From Stramenopiles sp. TOSAG23-2 (Eukaryota > Sar), in contig LT649599.1 in NCBI GenBank assembly GCA_900128395.1, positions 1-18,826 on the forward strand: a stretch of DNA of 18,826 nucleotides, read 5' to 3'. How positions within the stretch are numbered: position 1 is the stretch's first letter; every line of letters starts with the position of its first letter. The notes under the pieces were generated by a model, which saw nothing but the letters and a program-made list of their open reading frames with translations, was not told the origin of the DNA and made no database searches. The position numbers and the translations under genes are program-made. Shown in pieces: positions 8,930 to 16,705 of the stretch.

Positions 8930-11398
8930 ATGAGAACAAATAGTCGTGGCAGATCACGTAGGCGTGATAGCGATGAACGTGTACATGTTCATGCACGTTG
9001 TCGTCCATTGTTAGAACGCGAGAAAGAATCAGCAAGTGGCAGTCCACCAATTTTCCAACCGGTCACTGCTACGAAATGTAATGTAATGAAGAGCCCTGGT
9101 GAAGTCAAACCGTTTACATTTGATACGGTATTTGATGAACATTCCACGCAAGATGATGTCTATGAAAAAGTTGCAAAAAATATTATCGAAGGTGCCTTAA
9201 GTGGTTACAATGGTACATTGTTTGCATATGGACAAACTGGGACTGGAAAAACACACACGATGATGGGTTCTGATGTCGAAGGTGATGGTCGTGGTATCAT
9301 ACCGAGAGCATTAGACCACATCTTTGAAACAGTAGAAGCAAATAGTGACAAGTACATTTACGAGTTAAATATGAGCTATGTACAATTATATTGTGAATTA
9401 TTACAAGATTTGCTTGAACCAGATTTTAGTAAAACATTAACAATTAGGGAAGATACAGAGCAAGGACGTGGCGTTTTCATACAAGGCCTTTCATCCTTCA
9501 GTGTTGCTAGTAAAGATGAATGTTTAAATTTACTGCGAATAGGACATGAGAATCGTGCAGTTGCAGAGACAAATATGAATTCACAATCATCAAGAAGTCA
9601 TGCTGCTTTCATGTTGAGTATTGAACGTAGGCCAAAAGCAACATTCGATAATTTAATGAAGGAAGGGAATAACGAAGGAAAACCAAATACGGCACCGAAA
9701 AAAACTTTTGCAAAATTATTTATTGTAGATCTTGCTGGATCAGAACGCGTAAAAACATCTGGTACTATGCACGGGCAGCGTTTTAGTGAATTGAAATCCA
9801 TTAATTTATCATTATCCGCATTAGGAAATTGTATCAGTGCATTGAGTGAGAAGAAAAGACATATACCTTTTCGTGACTCGAAGTTAACTAGGCTATTACA
9901 AGATTCACTTGGTGGAAATGCAAGGACATCATTGGTGATTAATGTAAATGCATGTCCAGCCGATATCAATGAAACATTTTCTTCATTAATGTTTGGCCAA
10001 CGCGCAATGGCAGTAGAAACACGCGCTAAACGTAACGTAGAGATTGATTATAAAGCATTGTATGCTACAGTACAATCAGCGTTAGATGAGAAAGATGATG
10101 AAATCCATCGATTGCAAATCGAATTGTCAAAATCAAAAACTCGAGTTGATTCCCTTTTAAATGAAATAGCCAAAGCAAGATCAGCACAGCAGTCAGCGGA
10201 AATGCAAGCAAATGCACTCAGTGCAGTACAAAATAGCTTATCTACTATTAATGATAATGATGTGGAGGAAATGAAAGGATCAAACAGCACTACGCTTATT
10301 GAAAATATGGGAGAAAATGGAGATGGTGGTGGTGGTTTGTTTTTAACAGGTTTAGATATGGGTGGTGATGATGAAAATAATTACAACAATAATAATAATA
10401 ATAGCAATAGCAATCATGTGATCAAAAAAATGAATAAAAAATGGACAGAACAAATCAACAAAATACAAAAAGAATTTGCAAAGCAATTGCAAGATGAGCG
10501 CAAGCGTTGTAGCGAAGATGTAAAAAAATCACAAGGTAAAATGGCAAAAGCGGAGGAGGAATGGAATCGTATTGAATATGATTTAAGAGGGGAACGTGAG
10601 GAGCATTTAAGGACATGCCTTCAATTGAAAGAATGTCGAATACAATTGAACGAGTTAGATAAAGAATCAACTCAACGAATTAGCGAATTGACTGCAGATA
10701 TAACTGAATTGAAAGAGCAGCTGCAAACGGCCGTTGATGGAGCAACACATCAAGCAGAGTTAGCAAATGCATTGAAAGAGTCAACATCATCGGTTAAAGA
10801 TATAAGACTGGGATATCGTCAAAAAGCGCAAGATTTAGAAAAAGTATATGGTGAAAAGATAAATTGGTTGATCAATCGTGTTGAACAGCTTGAAAATAGT
10901 AGATCACGTCCAGAATCCAATGCAAGTTCCAGTGTCAGTAGTAGTAGGAGTAATAGTCGCAATAGTCGTAATAATAGTCGAAATAGTAAACATGGCTATT
11001 CCAATAGTCGTACCAATCGTCGTGTGCCATTAGGTAGTCGTACCAATCAACGTAATAATCAACGCAGTAATCAACGTAGTAGAAGCGTTCCACCTGCTCC
11101 ACAAATGAGAAATCGTTTAGCACAGCAGCGTAATAATAGACGCGCCGGTGGTGCTGGTGCTGGTGCTGCACGCCTCCTACGTAATAAACGCATGGATGAG
11201 GCACAGAAACGCAGAGAAGCAAAATTTGCATTGAAAACAAGACAAAAGATGTATGGTAAAATGAATGCATCGTTTAGTGGAATGACGAAAAAACCTCGTA
11301 ATTCAAGGTCTAAAACGCGAACAAATAGTAGAGTATCAAGGAGTAAAAGTATGCCAAGGGCGAGGGCTGGAGCAAATACAAGACATAGATTTCGATGA
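8930..11398 (+). CDS. Kinesin motor protein, ARK/KIN-UA-like motor
   Basis: The 822-residue frame runs from ATG to TGA. It encodes an ATP-driven microtubule motor. The motor domain covers about residues 18-365, with the P-loop GQTGTGKT at 101-108, switch I SSRSH at 220-224 and switch II DLAGSE at 267-272. The conserved HIPFRDSKLTRLLQDSLGG block follows. The motor ends in FGQRAM (355-360) and then a DYKALY-type stretch, which resembles the armadillo-repeat (ARK, plant KIN-UA) kinesins rather than the usual FAxRAK ending. Coiled coil is likely at about 375-440 and 501-660, separated by a Gly/Asp/Asn-rich linker (about 462-494). Residues 661-822 form a very basic Ser/Arg/Asn-rich tail with many SR dipeptides, which could bind microtubules electrostatically. 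No armadillo repeats are visible. Calling it a kinesin is secure; the subfamily is a moderate-confidence inference from memory of the family. Confidence 0.95.
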   Translation: MRTNSRGRSRRRDSDERVHVHARCRPLLEREKESASGSPPIFQPVTATKCNVMKSPGEVKPFTFDTVFDEHSTQDDVYEKVAKNIIEGALSGYNGTLFAYGQTGTGKTHTMMGSDVEGDGRGIIPRALDHIFETVEANSDKYIYELNMSYVQLYCELLQDLLEPDFSKTLTIREDTEQGRGVFIQGLSSFSVASKDECLNLLRIGHENRAVAETNMNSQSSRSHAAFMLSIERRPKATFDNLMKEGNNEGKPNTAPKKTFAKLFIVDLAGSERVKTSGTMHGQRFSELKSINLSLSALGNCISALSEKKRHIPFRDSKLTRLLQDSLGGNARTSLVINVNACPADINETFSSLMFGQRAMAVETRAKRNVEIDYKALYATVQSALDEKDDEIHRLQIELSKSKTRVDSLLNEIAKARSAQQSAEMQANALSAVQNSLSTINDNDVEEMKGSNSTTLIENMGENGDGGGGLFLTGLDMGGDDENNYNNNNNNSNSNHVIKKMNKKWTEQINKIQKEFAKQLQDERKRCSEDVKKSQGKMAKAEEEWNRIEYDLRGEREEHLRTCLQLKECRIQLNELDKESTQRISELTADITELKEQLQTAVDGATHQAELANALKESTSSVKDIRLGYRQKAQDLEKVYGEKINWLINRVEQLENSRSRPESNASSSVSSSRSNSRNSRNNSRNSKHGYSNSRTNRRVPLGSRTNQRNNQRSNQRSRSVPPAPQMRNRLAQQRNNRRAGGAGAGAARLLRNKRMDEAQKRREAKFALKTRQKMYGKMNASFSGMTKKPRNSRSKTRTNSRVSRSKSMPRARAGANTRHRFR

Positions 11399-11660
11399 CT
11401 TTGTTTTTTATAATAAAAATTGTACTCTCGTATATTATTAATACGTACTATCAAGCAACAAGATTTATATAATTTACTGTTTAATTGCTTAAGAACTACT
11501 CAACGGAATATTAAAATACCACCCAGTGACTTTGAGCCAAATTAATTTAATTTCTTCATTTACGAAATAATATCATATATATACGTTTCGTATTATTCCA
11601 TTATTTTTATGTTTTAACGTAAAATTATTTTCTCCGTGTGTGTAAATTTTTTCTTTTTTT

Positions 11661-12155
11661 TTAATTTATTTTTTTGTTTACATCATCATCATCATCATTT
11701 GTTTCTCCTTCTTCTTCCTCTTCCTCCTCCTCTTTTTTTTCTATCACTTTTATTTTCCTAGAATCACTGTCACTTTCATCATCATTATTATTACAACACC
11801 AACATTTACATATGATTTCAACAGTGCAGTCTAAAATTAAACAAACTGTATACAATATTGGTACAGCATATATGAATTGGGAAGCAGGAGTATCCAATTT
11901 TTCATATTCATACTCTTTTGAAATTGGAAACGTATCAAATAACCAACGCTGCCCAAAATACCAGTATAAAATCTGACCTATAGCATTGACTTTTTCAAAC
12001 CATTTATTTGGAAAAATAAATAGTAAGAAATGCATATATGCCAAATGCATATTTGTTATAATATTAGAATAAAACACATGCTTTGAAAAATCGTTCGGAA
12101 ATGTAGTATTATAATCAAACCATGAATCGTCACCAAATGTATTTAAAGCTTGGTA
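11661..12155 (-). CDS. Hypothetical membrane protein, start or first exon unresolved
   Basis: An open frame of 164 codons ends at TAA (11663-11661). It has a varied, protein-like composition rich in Trp, Phe, Tyr, Cys and Pro. Two or three hydrophobic segments are visible: one around the Met at 12050, one around the IGQILYWYF stretch, and one long segment ending in a Cys-rich CKCWCC motif. A Glu/Asp-rich cytosolic-type tail follows. The first in-frame ATG is at 12050 and would give 129 residues, but the upstream part of the frame also reads like protein (for example DDSWFDYNTTFPNDF). The frame opens just after a TAG at 12158-12156 that could be a splice acceptor. It overlaps the 3' end of the Tudor-like gene by 26 bases in another frame. 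It may be a short gene, a 3' exon or a frameshifted piece. I do not recognise the family. Confidence 0.45.
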   Translation of the reverse strand, partial: YQALNTFGDDSWFDYNTTFPNDFSKHVFYSNIITNMHLAYMHFLLFIFPNKWFEKVNAIGQILYWYFGQRWLFDTFPISKEYEYEKLDTPASQFIYAVPILYTVCLILDCTVEIICKCWCCNNNDDESDSDSRKIKVIEKKEEEEEEEEGETNDDDDDVNKKIN

Positions 12156-13068
12156 CTACTGAACAATAATTCTCCACGTCATCAACCATTTTAAATTTGA
12201 CTTTACAATATTTATTTTTTTCACAAGACATAATCGTACCATCATAAAATTCACGATCTTTCGGATCAAACGCAACAACTTTCTCATCTTTTTCATAACT
12301 ATTTTTAATCGGCAATGATTGTACTTCTTTCTTTTGTCCACGGATTCCAACTTTTTTCTTTCCATTTTGAACAGCTTTTTTCTTCAATGTTGCTGATTCA
12401 GGTTTGTTTGTGGTTGTGGTAGCGGTAGTGGTAGTTTGCTGATTTTTCGCAGGATGTACGGTTTTCTTTGATGTATCCATGAATACGTTTTGCGATGTAT
12501 TCGCTCTATCGTGTTTAGCAAGATCATTTTTTAATTTTTTTCCCCTTTCTTCGTATGTACCACTCTTTGTTGTTGTCGTTGTTGTTGTTGTTGGGTTTTT
12601 ATGGTTATATACGTATCCTCGTATAGTGAAACCGTCAACATCATCAGAAGATTCGGAATCAACTTCATCGAAATGAATTGGATGATCAATATTAGAATTA
12701 TTAATTGATGTTTTTCCTGTATCCAATTGAGCCTTTTCAACGCTTTCTTGTGATGCGGAAAGCTGATCGTTATTATAAGCTCTTTCAATTAATAATAAAT
12801 TTTCTTGTAATGATTTTATATTTTCTTCATATGATTTTATTTGTTCTTCTGCTTCTTGCAAAAGTTGCTCTTGCTCGATAGTTGAAGTAGATGATGATGA
12901 AGATGCAGGTAAACGGTTATTGTTTACGTGAGAATTTAGCAATACATGGTTTAATATTGATGATGGTAAAGGATTTTTATTATGATCATTATTTTTCTTT
13001 TTCTTTTTCGTATTGTCATTTTTATTGATCCCATTCTTTTCCTTTTGTGTTTTTCTTTTCTTCCCCAT
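12130..13068 (-). CDS. Low-complexity protein with C-terminal Tudor-like domain
   Basis: From the ATG at 13068-13066 the frame encodes 312 residues and ends in TGA. The frame stays open upstream, but those extra codons lie in the TA/CA microsatellite and would encode a Cys/Ile/Tyr run, so I prefer the internal ATG followed by GKKRKTQKEK, a nuclear-localisation-like start. Residues about 63-99 form a Gln/Glu-rich helix or coiled coil. The middle is low-complexity Asn/Thr/Lys. Residues about 258-312 resemble a Tudor or SGF29-type barrel: VVAFDP, then an EFYDG motif with aromatics where an aromatic cage would lie, then CKVKF and a terminal VVPSFKYIW. Tudor folds typically bind methylated Lys or Arg. 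Chromatin or RNP binding is inferred. The assignment rests on pattern only and the domain is short. Confidence 0.65.
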   Translation of the reverse strand: MGKKRKTQKEKNGINKNDNTKKKKKNNDHNKNPLPSSILNHVLLNSHVNNNRLPASSSSSTSTIEQEQLLQEAEEQIKSYEENIKSLQENLLLIERAYNNDQLSASQESVEKAQLDTGKTSINNSNIDHPIHFDEVDSESSDDVDGFTIRGYVYNHKNPTTTTTTTTKSGTYEERGKKLKNDLAKHDRANTSQNVFMDTSKKTVHPAKNQQTTTTATTTTNKPESATLKKKAVQNGKKKVGIRGQKKEVQSLPIKNSYEKDEKVVAFDPKDREFYDGTIMSCEKNKYCKVKFKMVDDVENYCSVVPSFKYIW

Positions 13069-13070
13069 AT

Positions 13071-13108
<38 letters not shown>
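13071..13108. repeat. Compound (TA)n(CA)n microsatellite
   Basis: About 26 bases of TA repeat (13071-13096) run straight into about 12 bases of CA repeat (13097-13108). The array begins 2 bases upstream of the preferred start codon of the Tudor-like gene, so it forms that gene's immediate 5' leader. Confidence 0.95.
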
Positions 13109-13607
13109 AATTCACTATTATATTTTAATACTCCTATTTGTATGTATCAAATTTTAAAATATGATCTTTTCTTTCATGTATCATCCACATGTATTTATAT
13201 ATTTCTAATATATATAAATGTGTACATTTAGGTGCTATATAATGATGCTTTTATTAATTATTTGTGTTTGGCTTGATGTGTGTGGAGCTATGGAATCTGG
13301 GAAATCATCACTTCGCCAAAAAAATGATATTTTTATAAACTATGCTATTACTATGTACATCCTGTGATTGATGTTGGGATCGTGTATAGTAGGGAAATAG
13401 CTTTACAAAAGTCCAAAATAAGGTTTTTGCAGATATATCAGTTATTTTCGATCTTCAACAATGTGATGTGTATAAAACAGAGATGGAAGACGATATATAT
13501 ATGTCATCTATACACACATCTCAATGCATTGGAGACATCCGATACGATACAATCTGCTAAGGAGAACAATCATTTTATATACTATACCAATTTGTAACCA
13601 TCGTTGC

Positions 13608-13636
<29 letters not shown>
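13608..13636. repeat. (TA)n microsatellite
   Basis: A perfect TA run of about 29 bases lies some 70 bases upstream of the ATG of the SHIPPO-like gene. Confidence 0.95.
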
Positions 13637-13638
<2 letters not shown>

Positions 13639-13707
13639 ATTAGTAATTAATATAAGAAGGAAAAATTATTATTTATTTATTATTTATTTTATATATATAT
13701 TATTAAC

Positions 13708-14457
13708 ATGCAGGGATATGGATATAATATTGCTGATAAAAATCATCAACAAGAAGCATTGAAAAGAACAAGATCAAGAAAGAAATATAAATTAAAAAAA
13801 GTACGTGAATTTATGGGTGTTAGGCAACGTACTAGACCACGTGTAGCAATCAATAAATCAAAAGCAAAGATACGTGCACCAGGTCCAGCAACATATAATT
13901 CAATACCAAATGGGTTTGGAAAACAATTTCGTGTTGGAAAAGGTCTTAGTTCGCCTAAAATTACATTTTCCACTGCACCACGATTTGCAAAAGATGATAA
14001 ATATGCAAATGCATATACATTAATGGCAAAAACAAGACCAGCTTCTGCTACTGCTAGTAGAAAAAAAAGAAGAAATAAAAACAGGAAAACAAAGAGTAAT
14101 ACGCAAAAAAATCATCGGCCAAAATCAGCACCAGGAAAAAAACGAAGTAGTAGTACTAGTAATAGTAGTACTAACATACAGAAATATGAATCACCAACTC
14201 GCGCACCTGGCCCTCAATGCTATGTACATAAAGATGAAGGTATTGGTCACCAACGTGTTTCACAAAGAAAAACATCACCTGCTGTTGGCTTTGGCAAAGC
14301 AAAGCGAAATATCAATTTGCGGAGCTTGACCAGTAGCTCCGATCGCCCAGAAAACATACCTGGTCCAGTTGATTATAATACTTTACGAAGTTCAGTTAAA
14401 TTAATGAGACGTCGGCCATCGACTGATTTTGGTACAAGTTCAAGATTTGAATATTAA
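13708..14457 (+). CDS. SHIPPO/ODF3-like (STPGR repeat) microtubule-associated protein
   Basis: The 249-residue frame runs from ATG to TAA and is very basic, rich in Lys, Arg, Ser and Asn. Three Pro-Gly-Pro repeats of the STPGR/SHIPPO kind are visible: APGPATY at 57-63, APGPQCY at 166-172 and IPGPVDY at 217-223. Each starts a segment that later contains a Phe- or Gly-rich element such as VGFGKA or DFGTSSRF. In known proteins such as ODF3/CIMAP, SHIPPO repeats lie in or on axonemal microtubules, so a flagellar or cortical microtubule role is inferred. The central Lys/Arg/Ser-rich region (about 110-160) is low complexity. The length is near that of small ODF3 family members. It converges on the papain-like gene. 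Confidence 0.8.
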   Translation: MQGYGYNIADKNHQQEALKRTRSRKKYKLKKVREFMGVRQRTRPRVAINKSKAKIRAPGPATYNSIPNGFGKQFRVGKGLSSPKITFSTAPRFAKDDKYANAYTLMAKTRPASATASRKKRRNKNRKTKSNTQKNHRPKSAPGKKRSSSTSNSSTNIQKYESPTRAPGPQCYVHKDEGIGHQRVSQRKTSPAVGFGKAKRNINLRSLTSSSDRPENIPGPVDYNTLRSSVKLMRRRPSTDFGTSSRFEY

Positions 14458-14829
14458 AAAAGAAAAAAAACGACTCGAGAAGAAGATTTGTTTCTGTAAA
14501 ATGAAAACAAAAAAGGATGTGTGGTGTAAATTATTTGCGTGACATTTGTTTAACATCCAAATTTGAGGCAATAATATCTATCTCACACGATAGGGTGCGT
14601 TAAATATTTTAATATTCTCCATAAAAGAGAATACCAATTGAAGGTAAAATAGAATGGTATCAAGCTTTATACTTCGTATTTGAATACGGCTTCGTATTTA
14701 TTAAAAGACAGTTCATACACATAACATTTACCTCTCGTAAAATAATTTACACATATACCCCCGATCTCTTCTTCTTTTTTAGATTCTCAATCTTTACATA
14801 TGACTTCGTATTAACAAATACTCTTTTCT
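14458..14829. terminator. Convergent intergenic region with hairpin and TTCGTATT repeats
   Basis: This 372-base gap lies between two convergent genes, so it should contain both 3' untranslated regions and polyadenylation sites. A perfect 7-bp stem with a 7-base loop is visible at 14613-14633. CGTATT-TG-AATACG forms a small hairpin at 14675-14688. The octamer TTCGTATT occurs three times, at 14673, 14691 and 14805. No gene is visible. A role in 3'-end formation is inferred from position only. Confidence 0.35.
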
Positions 14830-15948
14830 CTATAAACTATTTTTTAAAGTTTTTTCTTCTATTGTAATATTTACATCTTTTGTCGACGATGTTCTCTTTT
14901 CTTCTTTTTCTCCTCCTTCATCGTCTTTACTATTGCCATTATTATTACTCGTATCATTTTTCATTGGTATCGACATGGCCATATTCATCTCTTTTTCTTC
15001 TTTCTTACGTCTACGTTTTAGAGCCAACTGTAGGGCCCATCGTCTAATCATTGTTACAGCTTCAATATTTGTACATATTTCCAATGCCATATCATGTTCT
15101 GTTATCTTATCTAAAACTTTATCTTTCGTAATAAAATTATATACACTATTTTCAAAATCAATCTCAATTTCTTTTCCATATTTAGCATCATCTAACAAAT
15201 ATTTTGATAATTTTCCTGTATTTGCTAAACATCCACACCAACCATGTTGTTTTTCAGAAAAATCACTTGGTAAATAAATACTTGCATTGTGTTTTTTATT
15301 TAAGACCCCAATGTCTTGTAACGCAGCAGCTACTAATTTACTGCAAAATGCAGAACCTAAATTATCACCTTGTTTAGAATTAATTTCAAAGAAAGCTTTC
15401 ACAAAATTTGCTGGATTCCCTTCATATGAACGGCCGATAATACGATCAGTAAATTGCAATAATTTCCTACGTCTTTCTCTCGTACGTTCACAAAACAACC
15501 GTCTAAATACAACTCTTGAAAATGCATTATTCATTGTAGTGCGCATATAAATCCATATTTCCAAATCATATTTATGTATCCCATCTCTAGCATTAGCCTC
15601 TAAAACATATGTACTAGGTTTCCTATTCCTAAATGGATTTCCAGGACTTTTAATAACCATTGCGACATGATCATATGGTGCATTTAATATACAACGCTGC
15701 ACGCAGCTTCCTAAGTTGTTTCCTCTAAATAATATAATATCGCCATCTAGTAATATATCATTCAATGCATCAACAGCAATTTTCCCAGTCTCCTTCATTT
15801 CCACCTCAGCTGCTGTATATACTGCTAAATGTTTTTCCACAGCGACACTTGTACGTCCTAAATCAGTTTTTAATTTTCTGACATTACCTTTTAGTTTTGC
15901 TCTTTTGTGTTTTAATTCTCTTAATTTAAGAAACGATTTATCGTCCAT
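14830..15948 (-). CDS. Permuted papain-fold (NlpC/P60-like, YiiX-type) protein with IQ-like tail
   Basis: The 372-residue frame runs from ATG to TAG. Residues 1-45 form a basic helix or coiled coil. The catalytic-type domain covers about 65-235. It starts with LDGDIILFRG (67-76) and contains a His in PYDHVAMV (H94), a Glu in YVLEAN (E117) and a Cys in AFCSKLVAAAL (C202), followed by YLPSDF. His before Cys is the order of circularly permuted NlpC/P60 enzymes (YiiX, LRAT-like). Related proteins hydrolyse amide or thioester bonds or move acyl groups; the substrate here cannot be read from sequence. A helix at about 296-316 resembles an IQ motif, and residues 320-372 are charged low complexity. 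No signal peptide is seen, so a cytosolic location is likely. All three expected active-site residues are present, suggesting activity. Confidence 0.75.
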   Translation of the reverse strand: MDDKSFLKLRELKHKRAKLKGNVRKLKTDLGRTSVAVEKHLAVYTAAEVEMKETGKIAVDALNDILLDGDIILFRGNNLGSCVQRCILNAPYDHVAMVIKSPGNPFRNRKPSTYVLEANARDGIHKYDLEIWIYMRTTMNNAFSRVVFRRLFCERTRERRRKLLQFTDRIIGRSYEGNPANFVKAFFEINSKQGDNLGSAFCSKLVAAALQDIGVLNKKHNASIYLPSDFSEKQHGWCGCLANTGKLSKYLLDDAKYGKEIEIDFENSVYNFITKDKVLDKITEHDMALEICTNIEAVTMIRRWALQLALKRRRKKEEKEMNMAMSIPMKNDTSNNNGNSKDDEGGEKEEKRTSSTKDVNITIEEKTLKNSL

Positions 15949-16154
15949 AGCCTTAGCAATTTAAGTATTTTTTACATACAGTTATATCTATATCTATGTT
16001 TATAAGTAGAAGTCGTTTGGAAGCTTATATAAATATATTACTCTGCTGAAGTCGTCTAGTGTAACTTTTAATTTTAATAATCGAGTCGTTATAATCACAG
16101 AGAAGTTTAATTAAGTTCCAGGTTCCAGGAGTTCCCAGCAGAGTTACAGTAGCT

Positions 16155-16170
16155 CACCAGCCCAGCCAGC
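16155..16170. repeat. 16-base exact direct repeat, copy 1
   Basis: CACCAGCCCAGCCAGC occurs here and again exactly at 16545-16560, 390 bases downstream. Both copies are followed by a CACAAC-type string. An exact GC-rich 16-mer repeated in such AT-rich intergenic DNA is unlikely to be chance. Confidence 0.9.
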
Positions 16171-16410
16171 TCACAACAAAGCTAAAGGCTATAGCTAATA
16201 AAGGCTGGAAGGCCAAAAAACAATTTTTAAGGAGATTAAATTTACAAATAAAACTGAGTCTGTTTCGTGCGTTATATTTAGATAAAAATAGTATTACACG
16301 ATGATTGATGTTGAAATGACATATTCCCAACGTGGAAGCAATACACATTTGTTTTAGTATTATGTATATAGTAAATGAATTTAAGGAAATTATTCATAAA
16401 ATTGAAATAT

Positions 16411-16463
16411 CTGGCAATCTTTTGCTGGCCCAGCTGGCTGGCAATCCTGGCAATGTGCTGATG
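16411..16463. repeat. CTGGCAAT repeat cluster and inverted GCTGGC words
   Basis: CTGGCAAT occurs at 16411, 16438 and 16447. Between the first two copies lies a GCTGGC-rich stretch (16424-16442), whose words are the reverse complement of the GCCAGC words in the flanking 16-mers. AATGTGCTGATG at 16452-16463 recurs exactly at 16505-16516. The set could fold long-range as RNA or be relic copies of a repeat. Confidence 0.8.
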
Positions 16464-16544
16464 CAAAAGACCAAAAAAATGATTATGATTTAGATTATGA
16501 TGTTAATGTGCTGATGTGACGAAGTTGCGACACAACAAGTTGCA

Positions 16545-16560
16545 CACCAGCCCAGCCAGC
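16545..16560. repeat. 16-base exact direct repeat, copy 2
   Basis: This is the second exact copy of the 16-mer at 16155-16170. It sits about 20 bases upstream of a T9 run and a small hairpin. Confidence 0.9.
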
Positions 16561-16581
16561 ACAACTGGCACACAACACAAC

Positions 16582-16613
16582 TTTTTTTTTATTTATTGTT
16601 GAATTGCAACAAT
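16582..16613 (+). other. T9 run followed by 7-bp hairpin
   Basis: Nine consecutive T residues (16582-16590) are followed by ATTGTTG (16595-16601) and its exact reverse complement CAACAAT (16607-16613) around a 5-base loop. A T run of this length would stop RNA polymerase III if a transcript crossed it on the plus strand. No transcript is proven. Confidence 0.4.
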
Positions 16614-16686
16614 TTATATATCATTTAAAAAACTTTAAACTTTACGAAGGTTGTTGTTTGAAAATAGCTAGATATAACACGAAATA

Positions 16687-16703
16687 ATATATATATATAT
16701 ATA
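16687..16703. repeat. (TA)n microsatellite
   Basis: A TA run of about 17 bases lies some 45 bases upstream of the ATG of the RAMA/zinc-finger gene. It may overlap core promoter or leader sequence. Confidence 0.9.
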
Positions 16704-16705
16704 AT

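Larger units (their letters stand above)
13069..13707. promoter_or_regulatory. Divergent intergenic region, Tudor-like / SHIPPO genes
   Basis: This gap separates head-to-head genes and should hold both promoters. It contains TA/CA repeats at 13071-13108 and 13608-13636. No convincing gene is present. A plus-strand frame beginning with GTG at 13364 gives 77 codons of unremarkable sequence. A 41-codon ATG frame (13242-13367) has a P-loop-like string and is discussed under findings. I see no RNA gene. Confidence 0.5.

Noticed and set aside
11071-11454. 127-codon minus-strand frame inside the kinesin gene
   Set aside because: It lies antisense to the low-complexity SR/N-rich kinesin tail and is explained by codon bias of that tail.
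11674-11976. Plus-strand Ser-rich frame
   Set aside because: It is antisense to the Glu/Asp-rich tail of the minus-strand membrane frame; the Ser run is a mirror of GAA/GAT codons.
13013-13231. Plus-strand frame with an Ile-Tyr repeat
   Set aside because: It is encoded by the TA/CA microsatellite and antisense to the start of the Tudor-like gene.
13364-13597. 77-codon plus-strand frame
   Set aside because: It starts with GTG, has no in-frame ATG start before it, and shows no domain or codon pattern like the neighbouring genes.
16110-16170. tRNA candidate (A-box-like TAGCTCACCAG near GGTTCC)
   Set aside because: No proper B-box (GGTTCGANNCC) follows at tRNA spacing and no cloverleaf can be drawn.
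16155-16560. CRISPR-like direct repeat
   Set aside because: There are only two exact copies, 390 bases apart, with no regular spacers, in a eukaryotic context.
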